Source: Glandiceps talaboti
Taxonomy: Eukaryota; Hemichordata; Enteropneusta; Spengelidae
Direction: 5' to 3'
Length of the DNA stretch: 64,000 nt
Assembly (NCBI RefSeq): GCF_964340395.1
Contig: NW_027554288.1
Location: 119,501-183,500 of the forward strand
Position numbers and translations under genes: made by a program
Shown: positions 1 through 11,098 of the stretch, one piece after another
Numbering within the stretch: position 1 is the stretch's first letter
How the letters are laid out: each line of letters begins with the position of its first letter
The notes under the pieces: generated by a model
The model's input: the letters and a program-made list of their open reading frames with translations, nothing else
Databases searched by the model: none
Told to the model about the DNA's origin: nothing

Positions 1-16
1 ATTTTACATTTTTTAG

Positions 17-722
17 AAAATAGCGCCAATGGTGTTGTAGCACAACTGTATTTAGCTGCTATGGGGGTGGTCTTGTTGCTAGGCATATTTGCATACATTG
101 TTGGACCCTTTATTAACTTGCCTCAGCCCTTCCCACTTTTCATCTTTCCAATATAAACCATTATTTAGTTGTTGCTATGGGCCGGGCATGGTCTTTTTGC
201 TAGATATATCTGCATACATATTTTTGAATCTACATTCACTTACCTACCAATCCCTGTTGTTATCTTTGTAGTATGCATCATTTCACTGTTTCTAAGGGCA
301 TGGTCATGGTTGCTAGGGCAAATTTTATCATGTTTTCAACCATAACTGAAGAATAACATTTCCAGAAACATCCCCACTAAGTTTCAACCCATTCACCTTG
401 CAGTTTCAGTTTCAAGATACATTTGTATGTTTTCACCAAAATTGACATTTTTAGACCTAATTTTCACATCATTGATGAGATCATCATGTTTTGACCAATT
501 CTTAATATAAACACACTGAAGAATGTTCCAATCAATTTCAGCCCAATATCCTCAGCCGTTTTGGAATTAAAGATTTTTTACCAAAAATTAGACCTTATTT
601 TCACATCATTGATGAGATCATCATGTTATGAACAATTCTTAGTTTAAACAACACTACGAATGTACCAATTAAATTTGACACCAATCTGCCCAGTAACACA
701 GACACAGACACACACACACACA

Positions 723-761
<39 letters not shown>

Positions 762-810
762 TGCCATGCCTGTAGCACTACTGAACCTAAGAAGCTCAGT
801 TATGCTAAAA
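17..810 (+). repeat. R1 interspersed repeat, copy 1
   Basis: First copy of the most frequent dispersed family in the window. The head at 17-48 has a small CGCC-AAT-GGCG-type hairpin (degenerate here) followed by TAGCACAACTG. The body contains a line on 'gctatgggggtggtcttgttgctaggc' and AT-rich blocks (TAATTTTCACATCATTGATGAGATCATCATG repeated at about 459 and 597). The tail has CA repeats at about 705-760 and then a terminal hairpin (GCACTACTGAAC ... ending TATGCTAAAA). It has no convincing coding capacity. It resembles microsatellite-bearing non-autonomous elements of marine invertebrates; the class is inferred. Confidence 0.7.
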
Positions 811-1240
811 AAGATTTGCTAAAAAGACGGTACATTTTTTTAAAACAAATACTAACAAAATACCCATTTCTCATCCATACAGGATTAGTTATGTTATGTA
901 CAAAGTGTTTTTCAGCAATCATTATGAACATCAGATCACAAACAAATCTTCATATAATTCCTGATTATTGACATTAAAACTACACTAGCTCTTTTTTTCT
1001 AATCAAAACAATCAACAATATATACGTATAAATCTGTTGAATAACTTAATATCAAATGAGACTGCACTTGTTAATTTGTGGGTAATCAAATCTGTATGCA
1101 GTATAATAACGTTGGGGGTGCTGATATATGGTCTAGACCATCAAATACTGTAATTGTATTTTATTCTGTGCACACTTATACATATATGTACACATAGATG
1201 TTTACGTACATACACATGATTCATTATACTTCGGGGTGTC
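811..1240. other. AT-rich spacer, nothing recognised
   Basis: No splice-flanked exon, known motif or tandem array was seen between the first two R1 copies. Confidence 0.5.
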
Positions 1241-2018
1241 AAAAATAGCAGCAATGGCATTGTAGCACAACTGTATTTAGCCATTTCTATGGGCGTGGTC
1301 TGGTTGCTAGGCATATTTGCATACATTTTTTGAATCTGCATTTGTTTACCTACCATCCCTGTTGTTATCTTTGTAATATGCATTGCTATTTCACTGTTGC
1401 TAAGGGCGTAGTTATGGTTGCTAGGGCCAAATGTTTAAAAATGTTTTCAACAATAACTGCAGAATAACACCTCCAAAAACATCCCCAACATGTTTCAACC
1501 CCATTCACCAAGTACTAAGTAGTTTCAAGATGTAAGCTTTTGAGCAAAATTGACATTTTTAGACCTAATTTGCATATTGCTAATGGGATTATCATGTTGG
1601 TAATACACTTTCATCTACACATGCCCAGATGCATCCCCATTAAATTTCAGCCCAATCTGCTAGGTATTTTAGAATGATAGATTTTTGACAATCTGCTCTG
1701 TTTATGAAATACAGATTTTTGATCAAAAAGACACATTTTCATGCCTAATTTGCATATCACTGATGGGATCATCATGTTGTGAACAATTCTTAATCTAAAT
1801 ACCTTTAAGAACATTCTAACCAAATTTCAGACCGATCTGCACTGTAGCTTTGGAGTTTATGTTTTTTTTACCAAAAATCAGATTTGTTGACCCTAATCAA
1901 AAACTAGTTGTACGATAAGTTTGACTTGAACAATTTCCCAACTAGACACCTAAGGTAATGGACCCACCAAATATCATGGCAATCAGTTCAGCAGTTTTTG
2001 ACTTTAAGTTGTTTACAT

Positions 2019-2105
<87 letters not shown>

Positions 2106-2156
2106 CTTTGGCATGCCTATAGCACTAATGAACCTTATCAGTTCAGTTGTGCTAAA
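1241..2156 (+). repeat. R1 interspersed repeat, copy 2 (near full length)
   Basis: The head at 1241-1276 (AATAGCAGCAATGGCATTG then TAGCACAACTG) and the terminal hairpin at 2120-2153 (AGCACTAATGAAC / GTTCAGTTGTGCT) are both present. The TAGCACAACTG of the head is the exact reverse complement of CAGTTGTGCTA at the tail, so the unit is bounded by 11-bp subterminal inverted repeats. Internal blocks with TAATTTGCATATCACTGATG and CCCAACTAGACACC are shared with the other copies. Confidence 0.75.
2019..2105 (+). repeat. (CA)n followed by (CAGA)n microsatellite
   Basis: A CA run from about 2021 passes directly into a CAGA run to about 2105. The same compound order recurs near the 3' end of other R1 copies (2748-2812, 12270-12287, 15760-15982), so it is part of the element rather than a random microsatellite. 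Confidence 0.85.
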
Positions 2157-2349
2157 AATTGACTCTGTTGCAGCTAGTGCCGGTTTAAGCAAGGTATGTT
2201 GCTAAGGATTATGATAGAACCCCATGACATGTGAGTACAAGTGTGGTATACTCAGAGTATTTGTATGAGTGCTTGCAGTGTTCTCTGCAGCAGTACTGCA
2301 ATGTCATACACATATTTAACATTGATGGTGTTCGGAGTCCCCTTCCCCT

Positions 2350-2738
2350 CTTTCTAATTTGCAGATCACTAATGAGATCACCATGATGGTGCTTGAGATT
2401 TCTGCACATGCAGATCCCTACATTCCCATGACATTTAAGCTTAATCTGGTAGAAAAAAGACACATTTTTAGCCCTAATTTGCATAATATCATTGATGGAA
2501 TCACCATGTGAAGAATTCTTAATCTAACCACCTTTAAGAATGTTCCCACCAAATTTTAGAACTATCTGCCTAGTAGTTTTTGAGTTTAAGTTTTATCACC
2601 AAAAATCACATTTTTTACCCAAATCACAGTGGTAATGAGATCATTTTGACTTGAACAATTTCCCAACTAGACGCCCAAGGTAATGGAAAAACCAAATAAC
2701 ATGGCAATCAGTTCAGCAGTTTTTGACTTTAAGTTGTT

Positions 2739-2779
<41 letters not shown>

Positions 2780-2866
2780 ACAGACAGACAGACAGACAGA
2801 CAGGCAGACACTTAAATAGTGATGCCTATAGCACTATTGAACCTTATCAGTTCAGTTGTGCTAAAA
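2350..2866 (+). repeat. R1 repeat, 5'-truncated copy
   Basis: Starts within the R1 body (TAATTTGCAGATCACTAATGAG) and carries the complete tail: CCCAACTAGACGCCCAAGG, AATCAGTTCAGCAGTTTTTGAC, CA and CAGA repeats at 2745-2812, then the terminal hairpin ending CAGTTGTGCTAAAA. The head is absent. Confidence 0.7.
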
Positions 2867-3331
2867 GATCTAATGAGTGTTCTTTAGCACTTGAGCAGAT
2901 TGTTTTAATTTTCTATCAATCATTCTCTTTATTTCAGTTGTTCAAGAAGTAACAAAGAGTATTGAATTCAAAGGATGACATCATTTTTTGGGAAGAGGTT
3001 GGCTCAGATAGGATGTCAAAAGGAGAAGGCAAGACCTGTGGTGTCAGTATCATCAATGTGTATTAATCACGATGGAGAATCTACCTGTAGGTGTTTGTTA
3101 AATTAACCAAAACTTGGGATGAAAGACTTAATAAAAAGGACTATAATAATAAATCACAACAGACACAATTGTTGAAAGGTTTGTCTCTGACAGAGTGTGG
3201 TCTAAAAGTGTTGACTAGGACTACATGAAAGATATCGTATCCCTGTATTGACAGATAATACTAATACCTACATCCTAAGAACACAACACGTTGAATATAC
3301 CATATTGGACTGTTCTAATTTAACTTGTTTC
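2867..3331. other. Intergenic/intronic spacer
   Basis: No gene seen. Bases 3317-3331 (TAATTTAACTTGTTTCATC) begin a second dispersed repeat that resumes after the E365 insertion. Confidence 0.45.
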
Positions 3332-3342
3332 ATCAGTGGGTT

Positions 3343-3707
3343 AGTCTAGTTCCTATACAGTATCGTTATGATTTATACCTTCACTTACAGTATAGTCAAG
3401 GCTCTGATGAAAGGTGTTAATTACGGCTCAACCTCATTGTGAGTAAAAGATGAACAGCACATACCACTAGTAATAAAGGGGTGTCATCACTGCTCACTAA
3501 ATATTAATTTGGTACAGCTGTTTTTACAATATCCAATGTCCAACCAGGACTCCATCGCAGGTATGTTTAAATTAAACCGCTTGGGGACTCAACAACATAA
3601 TCATGTTTATATGAATGCTGTATGAGGGAGCACAGGAATGTGTGCTGATTAAGGGACTTTGACCAGACTGTGGTTAGGGTTAGAAACCACAGTTTGGCAT
3701 CCAGACT
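3343..3707 (-). mobile_element. E365 short mobile element (minus orientation)
   Basis: A 365-bp unit with short terminal inverted repeats (AGTCTAG at 3343, CCAGACT ending 3707). It is flanked by an 11-bp target duplication with one mismatch: ATCAGTGGGTT at 3332-3342 and ATCACTGGGTT at 3708-3718. A related sequence at 5935-6016 joins the two flanks without the element, acting as an empty-site paralogue. The reverse complement matches 19737-20119 at both ends. It contains one monomer-like segment (3345-3400) of the large 47/48-bp satellite. No coding capacity was seen, so it is probably a non-autonomous transposon. Confidence 0.7.
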
Positions 3708-3718
3708 ATCACTGGGTT

Positions 3719-4784
3719 TGACTCCACAATTTTCCTTTCAATTAGTTTTGCTTTTTAATACTATATACAATGGGATCTAATTATTAATATCATCCATATC
3801 AAGTGTAAAATAACACCACTTTAATTGTAAGGTTAGCATGTGGACCTTCCAACTGTAGTCCATTTGTAAACAATGCTGTCACAGCTAACAGTGTAATGAG
3901 ATTGTCCCAACTGTAATTATCAATAACTGTAAGTGAGATATCCTTGTCTTATTACATATGTGTTTAATAACTGGTGTTTCATGACAATTGAACTTTTTAC
4001 TTCACACTGACAACACTATTTACAGACTTATTGCATTTAGAGATACCTCACTGGGATGCTAATTAAAATAAATGTAACTGGTGCATTTGTACACTTGATA
4101 TGGGATGTCATAAACGATTGTGACTAGCAGTGAAAAACTTTGGTCTGATGTTAAGTTTTGTAATTTCTGAAAATATTGGAAATTAAAGACAAGTCACATA
4201 GAAGTCATGTTGACATTGTGGGAACATACAAAATTGTTTCATCATTATTTGGGGGAAAAGATTGTTTATTGAAGTTAGCCAAAGTTAAACTTATTTAATT
4301 ATAGGTTGTTCATTAAAATGACATTGATCTTTTGGCTTCTAAGAATATCTATATCTTAGCATGTATTCAAATTGTAATGATGACAACATGAATATCAAAT
4401 GTGGATAACAATCTGAGGCTACGTTTTCCCTGTGAATGGACTAGAAAAGCTGTGTAAATGGCAACAATACAGACTTGTGCTGTTCTGTTTGCTGAGAATG
4501 TGTGGGTGTGAGGTTTTGAAACCATTACACAAAAAATCTAGAATATAACCTTGATAGAAAAATATATAAAAATAACTTGTCAATTGCATTGCCACTTGTA
4601 GTATTACTAATATTATAGTATTGATATGTGTAAAACAAACAGTTTTTTAACTCAGCTAACCCCTGTTTATCATAAATAATTGCACACAGGAATCATTGAG
4701 TTTTATTGTAACACACCATATAACTATGTGCCAATCATTCAGTTTAGGGAGGTTATGATATTTGTGATAGCAGACTCCCCTGCT
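3719..4784. other. AT-rich spacer with remnants of dispersed repeats
   Basis: The first part (3716-3780, TTTGACTCCAC ... ACTATATACAATGG) is the right half of the repeat interrupted by E365. The rest shows no exon with splice sites and no tandem repeats. Confidence 0.45.
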
Positions 4785-5131
4785 CCACCCACAAAAGACA
4801 CATTTGTATGCTCTAATTTGCATATCGCTGATAAAATCAGCATATCATCAGTACTTCTAAATCTAAACACACCTAAGTACGTTCCCACCAGACCTAATTT
4901 GCATATCACTGATACGACCATCACTTCATCAGCAATTCTTAAATTAACACCCCTAATCTTACTCCTATCACATTACAGGTTAATCTGCTCAGTAGTTTTG
5001 GTATTATAGATTTTTGATATATAGATTTTTGACTCAAACCACACATCTCTGATGCAATCATTTTCATTTGAACAATTTTCCACCTACATGCCCTATGGTA
5101 TGTCCCATCAAATATCAAGGCAATCAGTCTT
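4785..5131 (+). repeat. R1 body fragment
   Basis: Contains the R1 internal blocks TAATTTGCATATCGCTGATAAAATC and TAATTTGCATATCACTGATACGACC, then CACATCTCTGATGCAATCATTTTCATTTGAACAATT and 'aaatatcaaggcaatcag'. It lacks the microsatellite and terminal hairpin. Confidence 0.6.
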
Positions 5132-5934
5132 TCAAAAAATCTTTATTATGAGTTGTCTGTATTACCTCTTTTTTGACTTATAGAATCAATATATTGTTTT
5201 AACCATGGTGACTGGTTGAATTCTAATACTTTATGAACATTCTTAACATTCAAACCTAGATTGGTATATAACTGTATATAACTATAGATATCTAGAGTGT
5301 AAAACATTAATTTTTATCCCCTTAGTAGTAATGTATTTATCTTGAATTTTGTACAAAAGCCTACATTGGTATCTATAACTATAGATTTCTATATACCAAA
5401 CTGTTCCCATTTTACTTCTGTAAGACCCACTCCTCTCCTCACAACTGACAATTCATTTACTATATGCCATATGATTGTCAATGTCAGCAGTGATTTGATG
5501 ACATGGTCTGATATTATGATACCAAACCCAACACCTAAGCCATTAATTTATGGCAACACTGGACTGTTCATTACCATGGTTACATGGATGATATAGTAAA
5601 AGTGAACTGTTTTGATCATTTCATAACAATAGCTTATAACAATGTAAAGTACAGTGTCAATATTAATTTAATTTTTGAGTGGTCACTAAGTGCCAACCTA
5701 CAGGTTACTTCACAAGTAGTTTGCATATAATGTGGAGTGATAGGATGCCAAATCACAAAATAATGCTAAACTACACAACATAGTTAGTCAAAGTAAAATG
5801 TGATTCTCCCCTCATCCAATTTTCTAAAATAATGGCCCTTCTCCAACAATTGATTTGTAAAGGTTGACACCCCCCCCCCTTCCTCCTCCTAATTCCCCCT
5901 GGCTATACCCCCCCCTTTAAATTACTGAAGGCTT
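5132..5934. other. Spacer, nothing recognised
   Basis: AT-rich DNA without convincing exons. A C-rich stretch lies near 5870-5912. Confidence 0.4.
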
Positions 5935-6016
5935 CCTAATTTAACTTGTTCCATCAGTGCATTTGACTCCATAATGTTTATTTAAATGAATTTTGATTTT
6001 TAAAACTATATACAAT
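5935..6016 (+). repeat. Dispersed repeat, empty-site paralogue of the E365 target
   Basis: CTAATTTAACTTGTTCCATCAGTG runs straight into TTTGACTCCATAATG...ACTATATACAATGG. At 3317-3780 the same two halves are split by the 365-bp element. Confidence 0.6.
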
Positions 6017-6687
6017 GGAATCCAGTTGTCCTGAAACAAAGCATTCTGTCTTGACAAAAATATTATTCATATTGCAACATGTCACTGTCAGTCACAGCAA
6101 AAATCCTACCAACATTACTACTTGTGGTACATTTCTTTCTATGAGATACCAGTATTTAAGCAGATCATCACCAACTAAGTATATATTGTTACTCCATGTA
6201 TGTTGACAATCTAAGACATTGGTAACCTATGCAAAAAAACATGTAGCAATGTTGATAACACTTTCGTTCACTACATTGTAGATGATGAAATGTAGTAATT
6301 CTAGAAAAAAAGTTGACATCCTAGATGATAAATTGTAACATAGTAAGATTTTGTGTTGAACCACACACTGTTCTGTTTTAGGTTAACTGGTTTCTATTGT
6401 AACTTAAGACATTGTACAATTTTGAATGTCTTTGTCAGAACATAACTGATGACATTCAGTTCACAATTCTAAAAGTTGTCCACAAAACAAGTGTAAATTG
6501 TGTATCCTCACTCACTACCTCTACATGTTATTAATGATGTGTCATCAACATGTTCCCTCACAACACTTTTTGACATCAGGATTTACCTAAAGCAAATGTA
6601 CAGTTAGTTCCCCTCATGTTTGCTGCTGACAACTGTATGGCATATAGTAAATGAATTGTCAGTTGTGAGGAGAGAATTGGGTCTTAC

Positions 6688-6745
6688 AGAAGTGGCTGGC
6701 TTGGAATCTACAAGTTGTAGGTTCGAGCCCCATCACTGCCGTTCA
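6688..6745 (+). repeat. Possible tRNA-derived SINE head
   Basis: GGTTCGAGCCC at 6720-6730 fits a pol III B box. AGTGGCTGGCTTGG at 6691-6704 is a weak A-box candidate at reasonable spacing. A full cloverleaf was not found, so this is not called a tRNA. A SINE head or chance similarity are both possible. Confidence 0.3.
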
Positions 6746-8404
6746 ATTTGAGTTGACCGATCATATAACCCAATTTGATCACTATGGCTGTGGCTGTTTG
6801 ACATACTAGGTTGGGAATACCATCACTAAATAAAACATAGGAAACCAGAAGTACACACAGTTACATGTACTACAATGTAAACATAACACACTAAGATGGA
6901 TTGAGCTACTTAACTGCAAGTAATGCATTAGAAATCAGGTTACTTGATTGGTCCATTCAAACTGAGTGACGGGAGTTATGGACATCTAACAAATTTTTTC
7001 AATGCAAGATGGTAAGGCTTAGTAATCATCAGAATTGATGCCTTCCCGTTGACTATGATGTCAATTGCACCTGGTAAATATATGAGTTCTAAGCATGTTT
7101 GTTCTAGAAAGATGTATTTTTACTGATCAGAAGTCATATTAGCACCTGTTTCACAACTTGAAAATATACTACTCACATTTGGTAGGAATCATTGACATCC
7201 GGGGGGGGGTATGTACAATTGTGACCATTTTGAATACAGGAAAACTTATAGTATTAGTAATTCTTGTAGTTGATAATGATTTGCAATTGTGTTGATGCTT
7301 TTCAGAATTTATTTATTTATAGTTTGTTTGTCTTGTTTGTTTGTTTTTGTAAATATAACTAACTAAGCCTGAGTGCCTTGTGATTGTGGTTACCAGAGGT
7401 TCCGTTACAGTGGGTGGGGGCAGGGTCGGGAGATTTTTTGTCAAACCCCAATTTATTTTAAGTACCCCCCCCCCCCCTTGCCATAGCCCAAAATGTTGAT
7501 TTAGTATATTTTTGTTTCTGTATGAGTGTCTAGTTGAGGTTTTCCATTGTTTTCCAAATGTGTTGTTTATTTCTTCCTATCAGATGTACAGCCATTACAG
7601 ATTGGAAGAACAGTTTTATTTTTATTTTGTTTTGTTTTTAAAGTTTTTGGCAGTTTCAATTGTTCACTATTTCTAATGAGACTTCACAGTTTTTGCAACT
7701 TTATTTTTTTTTCTTGAATACGTAAAAAAAAAGTTTAGGTTCTGCAGTGAAAGCTAGGTGGGGGGTTGGGTAACCGGAACCAAACAATTATTTTTATTTG
7801 GCCTCATCCTCATGTACATCCTGTACTACACAATGCATATATTACAAATCTATCTGTGTAAGACTGAGACAGTGAGAATGAAATGAAACAAAAATTAATA
7901 TCCAGTAGTAGTAGTAACAGAATGACATGACATACCACACCTCAAGAAGTGTTTTTCTAAAGAACTACTGATATATACTCACTGACAGGTATTTTATTGG
8001 GGGTTCCATTATTTATTTCAAGATATCATAATTTTACTCGATTAAGGCCCCTGGTTTCAAGCAAAATGAATGCACATGATACTAGCGATATGCAACTCTA
8101 TGAAATTTTACTATATTAAGACCTCAATTACTGGGGTTTCAATCAAAATTAATGTACACAATACTAGTATGCAACTCTATGTAAATTTTACCAGATGTCC
8201 CCCATCTTGTTTATGCACATTTGCTGCATAGAGATTTGGTTATCTTTTCGCTACGTTACTTGACTGTCTGGAAACCATGGTAACAAAAATGGGGAAATGT
8301 CACAAAACTGGCAGAGTTTTCCATATATTTTACCATGGCAATATATTCGTTGGCGAGTGTATGTCAATTACAGCAACCGTGCTTTGTTTTGTGATGTTTT
8401 CCAC
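6746..8404. other. AT-rich spacer with homopolymers
   Basis: No coding exon recognised. It holds a G run at 7201-7209 and a C run near 7466-7479. A short local duplication (ATTTTACTxxATTAAGxCC plus TTTCAAxCAAAAT) lies at 8031-8075 and 8105-8150. Confidence 0.4.
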
Positions 8405-8407
8405 CTG

Positions 8408-8446
8408 ACCAACCAACCAACCAACCAACCAACCAACCAACCAACC
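8408..8446 (+). repeat. (CCAA)n tetranucleotide microsatellite
   Basis: About ten uninterrupted CCAA units. Confidence 0.95.
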
Positions 8447-8818
8447 ATTCCTGCCATGTCTCACATCACTCATCTTAATTCATACCCTGCTGTATATAGG
8501 TTACATAGGTTGACAGCCCCCTGCATAGATACTATGATGAATACAAGACAGTGCCAACATGTTCTCCTGAATGGCTAGTAGATGGCTTTACAAACTATCA
8601 ATACCTGTTTGGGGGTCAGCGACCAATTTTACAGGTCACCTATACTTTTCATTGCTTCCCAAGGGAATAGAAAAATTATTCCATGTATAATAACTAACAA
8701 ATGATAGATTAAGTTATAATTAATTTCGAAAAAGTCTGTATGTATGTATGTCTATTTGACCTTTCACCTAACATCTCATTTGACCTTTGACATTATCAGT
8801 TCTGTGTTTAGTACATGA

Positions 8819-8906
8819 GTGTGAAGCTACCATCATATTCATATTCATCTTCACTTTCAAAACTTGACCTCTACGCTCAATGTGAATATGATGATAGCTT
8901 CACATG
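8819..8906. repeat. Palindrome (imperfect inverted repeat)
   Basis: Arms GTGTGAAGCTACCATCATAT (from 8819) and ATATGATGATAGCTTCACAT (ending about 8905) pair with few mismatches around a loop of about 35 bases. Likely a foldback remnant of a small element. Confidence 0.65.
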
Positions 8907-9058
8907 TTCATCATCAGACTCGAAGTCTTCCGAATGGGTACGAATGTGTGTTCAGCAAATCACATAAATCCTTCATTGACAGTTTGAAATCATGTGATTG
9001 TAGGTATTTTTCACTTGATTCGTGTGGATTTGCATGCTCTCTTTTTATTTTTGCCAGA

Positions 9059-9520
9059 GTATCCAATTTGCACCATGAATTATTGTTGTCATATAAAATC
9101 TAATTTGGATGTTTAGTATGCCTTTCCCATATCTTTTCAAATGAAATATCAATATTTGGGTGTACAAAAAACCTGTATGGGTAATGTAATAAAAATAAGT
9201 AGTTGACTCGCTCACTGGATCTACACTCTTATACACATACACACGGTGACATTTCCTCCAAAGTCTGCCCCGAGATCAAATACACATGACATTACAAAGA
9301 CTGATTAATACAGCCTGGCTGGCTGTGTTTTGATTTCCCGCAGTGTCGCTATCTTTGAAACATAACAAACCCCACTGGTGAAATTTACACAAAATAGTCA
9401 CTGTGTTATCAAGACCGCAATTATCACAATGTATGTAGTTCCCTTGATCGGGGACGATCAATGTAATCGATTGTAAACAATAATGGTCCATTACAATAAT
9501 TCATGGTGCAAATTGGATAC
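9059..9520. mobile_element. 462-bp unit with perfect 28-bp terminal inverted repeats
   Basis: 9059-9086 and 9493-9520 are exact reverse complements over 28 bases (left arm begins GTATCCAATTTGCACC). The interior of about 400 bp has no convincing coding sequence. No clear target duplication is visible. A non-autonomous DNA transposon or MITE is the likeliest explanation. Confidence 0.6.
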
Positions 9521-9639
9521 AAGTTACATCAAATTAGTCAATCTCAAGTTTAAACAATCTCTACTAACCAATCCTATATTTTCCTAATTGACCAATCAAA
9601 TGAAGGTCAATATCAAATTCACCCCAATATGTATGGAAT

Positions 9640-9715
9640 GTAGTAAAGCCTATATAAACCTTCATTTCTGTGTGATCTGTAGGAGTTATGTTAGATGTCA
9701 ATAAAGTATGAATAG
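9640..9715 (+). promoter_or_regulatory. TATA box and poly(A) signal pair, possible solo-LTR remnant
   Basis: TATATAAA at 9651-9658 is followed 42 bases later by AATAAA at 9700-9705. This compact arrangement is typical of an LTR (U3 TATA, short R, poly(A) signal). No matching second LTR, primer-binding site or gag/pol was found, so the identity is tentative. Confidence 0.25.
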
Positions 9716-9904
9716 CTATCTTTATAGTATTTGGTTGTACAGCATCATTCCTTTTCTGAACCTGTTTCTAGACAATTCCCTTACCCCATAGTAAGCTGAC
9801 CCTGAATATGCCATTGCTACAAAAATTATGACAAACTATATAATTTGCTATCTGATTTACTATCTGATGTCTGCAGTAGTTTATAGCAAAAAACTTATGT
9901 GAGT

Positions 9905-10530
9905 GTTTTGATAAAAGTGTAAAATTGAGATGACCTTGTAATCAGACTATGACCTTGACCTTGGATTTAAACGACCTTGTGATAAGTGATTTGCTTGTAC
10001 TCTAAAACCTATATATGGACACTTCCATCATATCTATAGCAATTCGGAACCATGAGATATTCAGTATTTACATATTTTGGTATAATCACAGATCTCGATA
10101 CCAGCTGTCTTGGGAACAGAATTTTGTTACGAACGAAGCCAAAATACACTTTTGCTGCAAAAGACTATAATATAATTTGCTATTTGAGACCGATTTGCAG
10201 CCTGACACATTATGTCTTGGTGGTAGTTAGGGAAAACACCTGTGAATATTGACAGCAGTTGTCTTGGTAACAGCTTTCTGTTACAAACAACTTCATATAT
10301 ACTTTTTTTCACATTTTTCGGAAAGATTTTATGTTTGGCTATTTTCTTGACTGTCTTACAGCTTTACAAGTCATATCTGATGGAAGTATACAGAAAAGTA
10401 TCGATGAATGTTTCGATAAATTTGACAAATTGAGTTGACCTTGAAGTTTGACTATGGCCCTGAGCTTGAATCGACAAGGTCATGTAATCATTGAGTTCCC
10501 TGTCCCCTAAAATATTTATACACAATTCCT
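9905..10530 (+). repeat. Locally duplicated segment
   Basis: Two diverged copies of a block lie about 500 bp apart. They run TTTTGATAAAAGTGTAAAATTGAG...GACCTTG...CTAAAACCTATATATGGACACTTCC and TTTCGATAAATTTGACAAATTGAG...CCTAAAATATTTATACACAATTCC. A shorter motif (AGCTGTCTTGGGAACAG / AGTTGTCTTGGTAACAG) repeats about 150 bp apart inside. No gene seen. Confidence 0.5.
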
Positions 10531-10579
10531 CATTGCACAGATGAATAAATGTGGATATCTAAGGGAGTGGTCAATTTGA

Positions 10580-10960
10580 CGGGGGGGGGGGGTTCAGAAT
10601 GCTGTCATTACACTAAGGCTAGAATTATTTTCTATTCATCTATTATTCTTGGATGGAATTATTCATAACTTGAGGGTACATAAAGGGAGGGTCCAATATT
10701 TAGAAGGGGCCTCCACAGTTCTGGCACTGTAATATGGCAAGCATAGCTTTCTTTCTTTCTTTCTTTCTTTCTTTCAGTCTTTCTACTATTACTGGATGTA
10801 CTGATGTAAACATTTCGGTACATAACGGAATAACACTTTTTTGGCAGTCATTACACTATTGAAAGAATTATTTTCTTGGATGGAAAGATTTATAACTTTA
10901 GATCACATAAGGGGAGTGTCAAATTTTAATGGGGGAGGGGGAGGGGGTAAGAGTTTTCAT
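10580..10960 (+). repeat. Diverged duplication with G runs and (CTTT)n
   Basis: GTCATTACACTA...GAATTATTTTCT...CTTGGATGGAA appears twice (about 10600 and 10850), each followed by an AG-rich stretch. (CTTT)n occupies 10747-10775 and a G run lies at 10580-10591. Confidence 0.55.
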
Positions 10961-11098
10961 TTCAATGTCTTACCATAATATGTTTTATTTTTTGTGATTT
11001 TTAGTTTAAGATTTTTTTTAAAGTCTTTCCTAGATGTGGTATCACCTAATACATAGACTAAAGATGCAAAGACTTGTCAGATACAACTATATATATAT

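Noticed and set aside
4680-5009. Open frames of about 60-110 codons over R1 fragments
   Set aside because: They lie in interspersed repeat sequence, have no domain, and similar short frames occur by chance throughout AT-rich DNA.
6688-6745. Complete tRNA gene
   Set aside because: A B-box-like T arm is present but no full cloverleaf could be drawn; kept only as a possible SINE head.
8297-8578. Short protein with NQPT repeats
   Set aside because: Produced by the (CCAA)n microsatellite.
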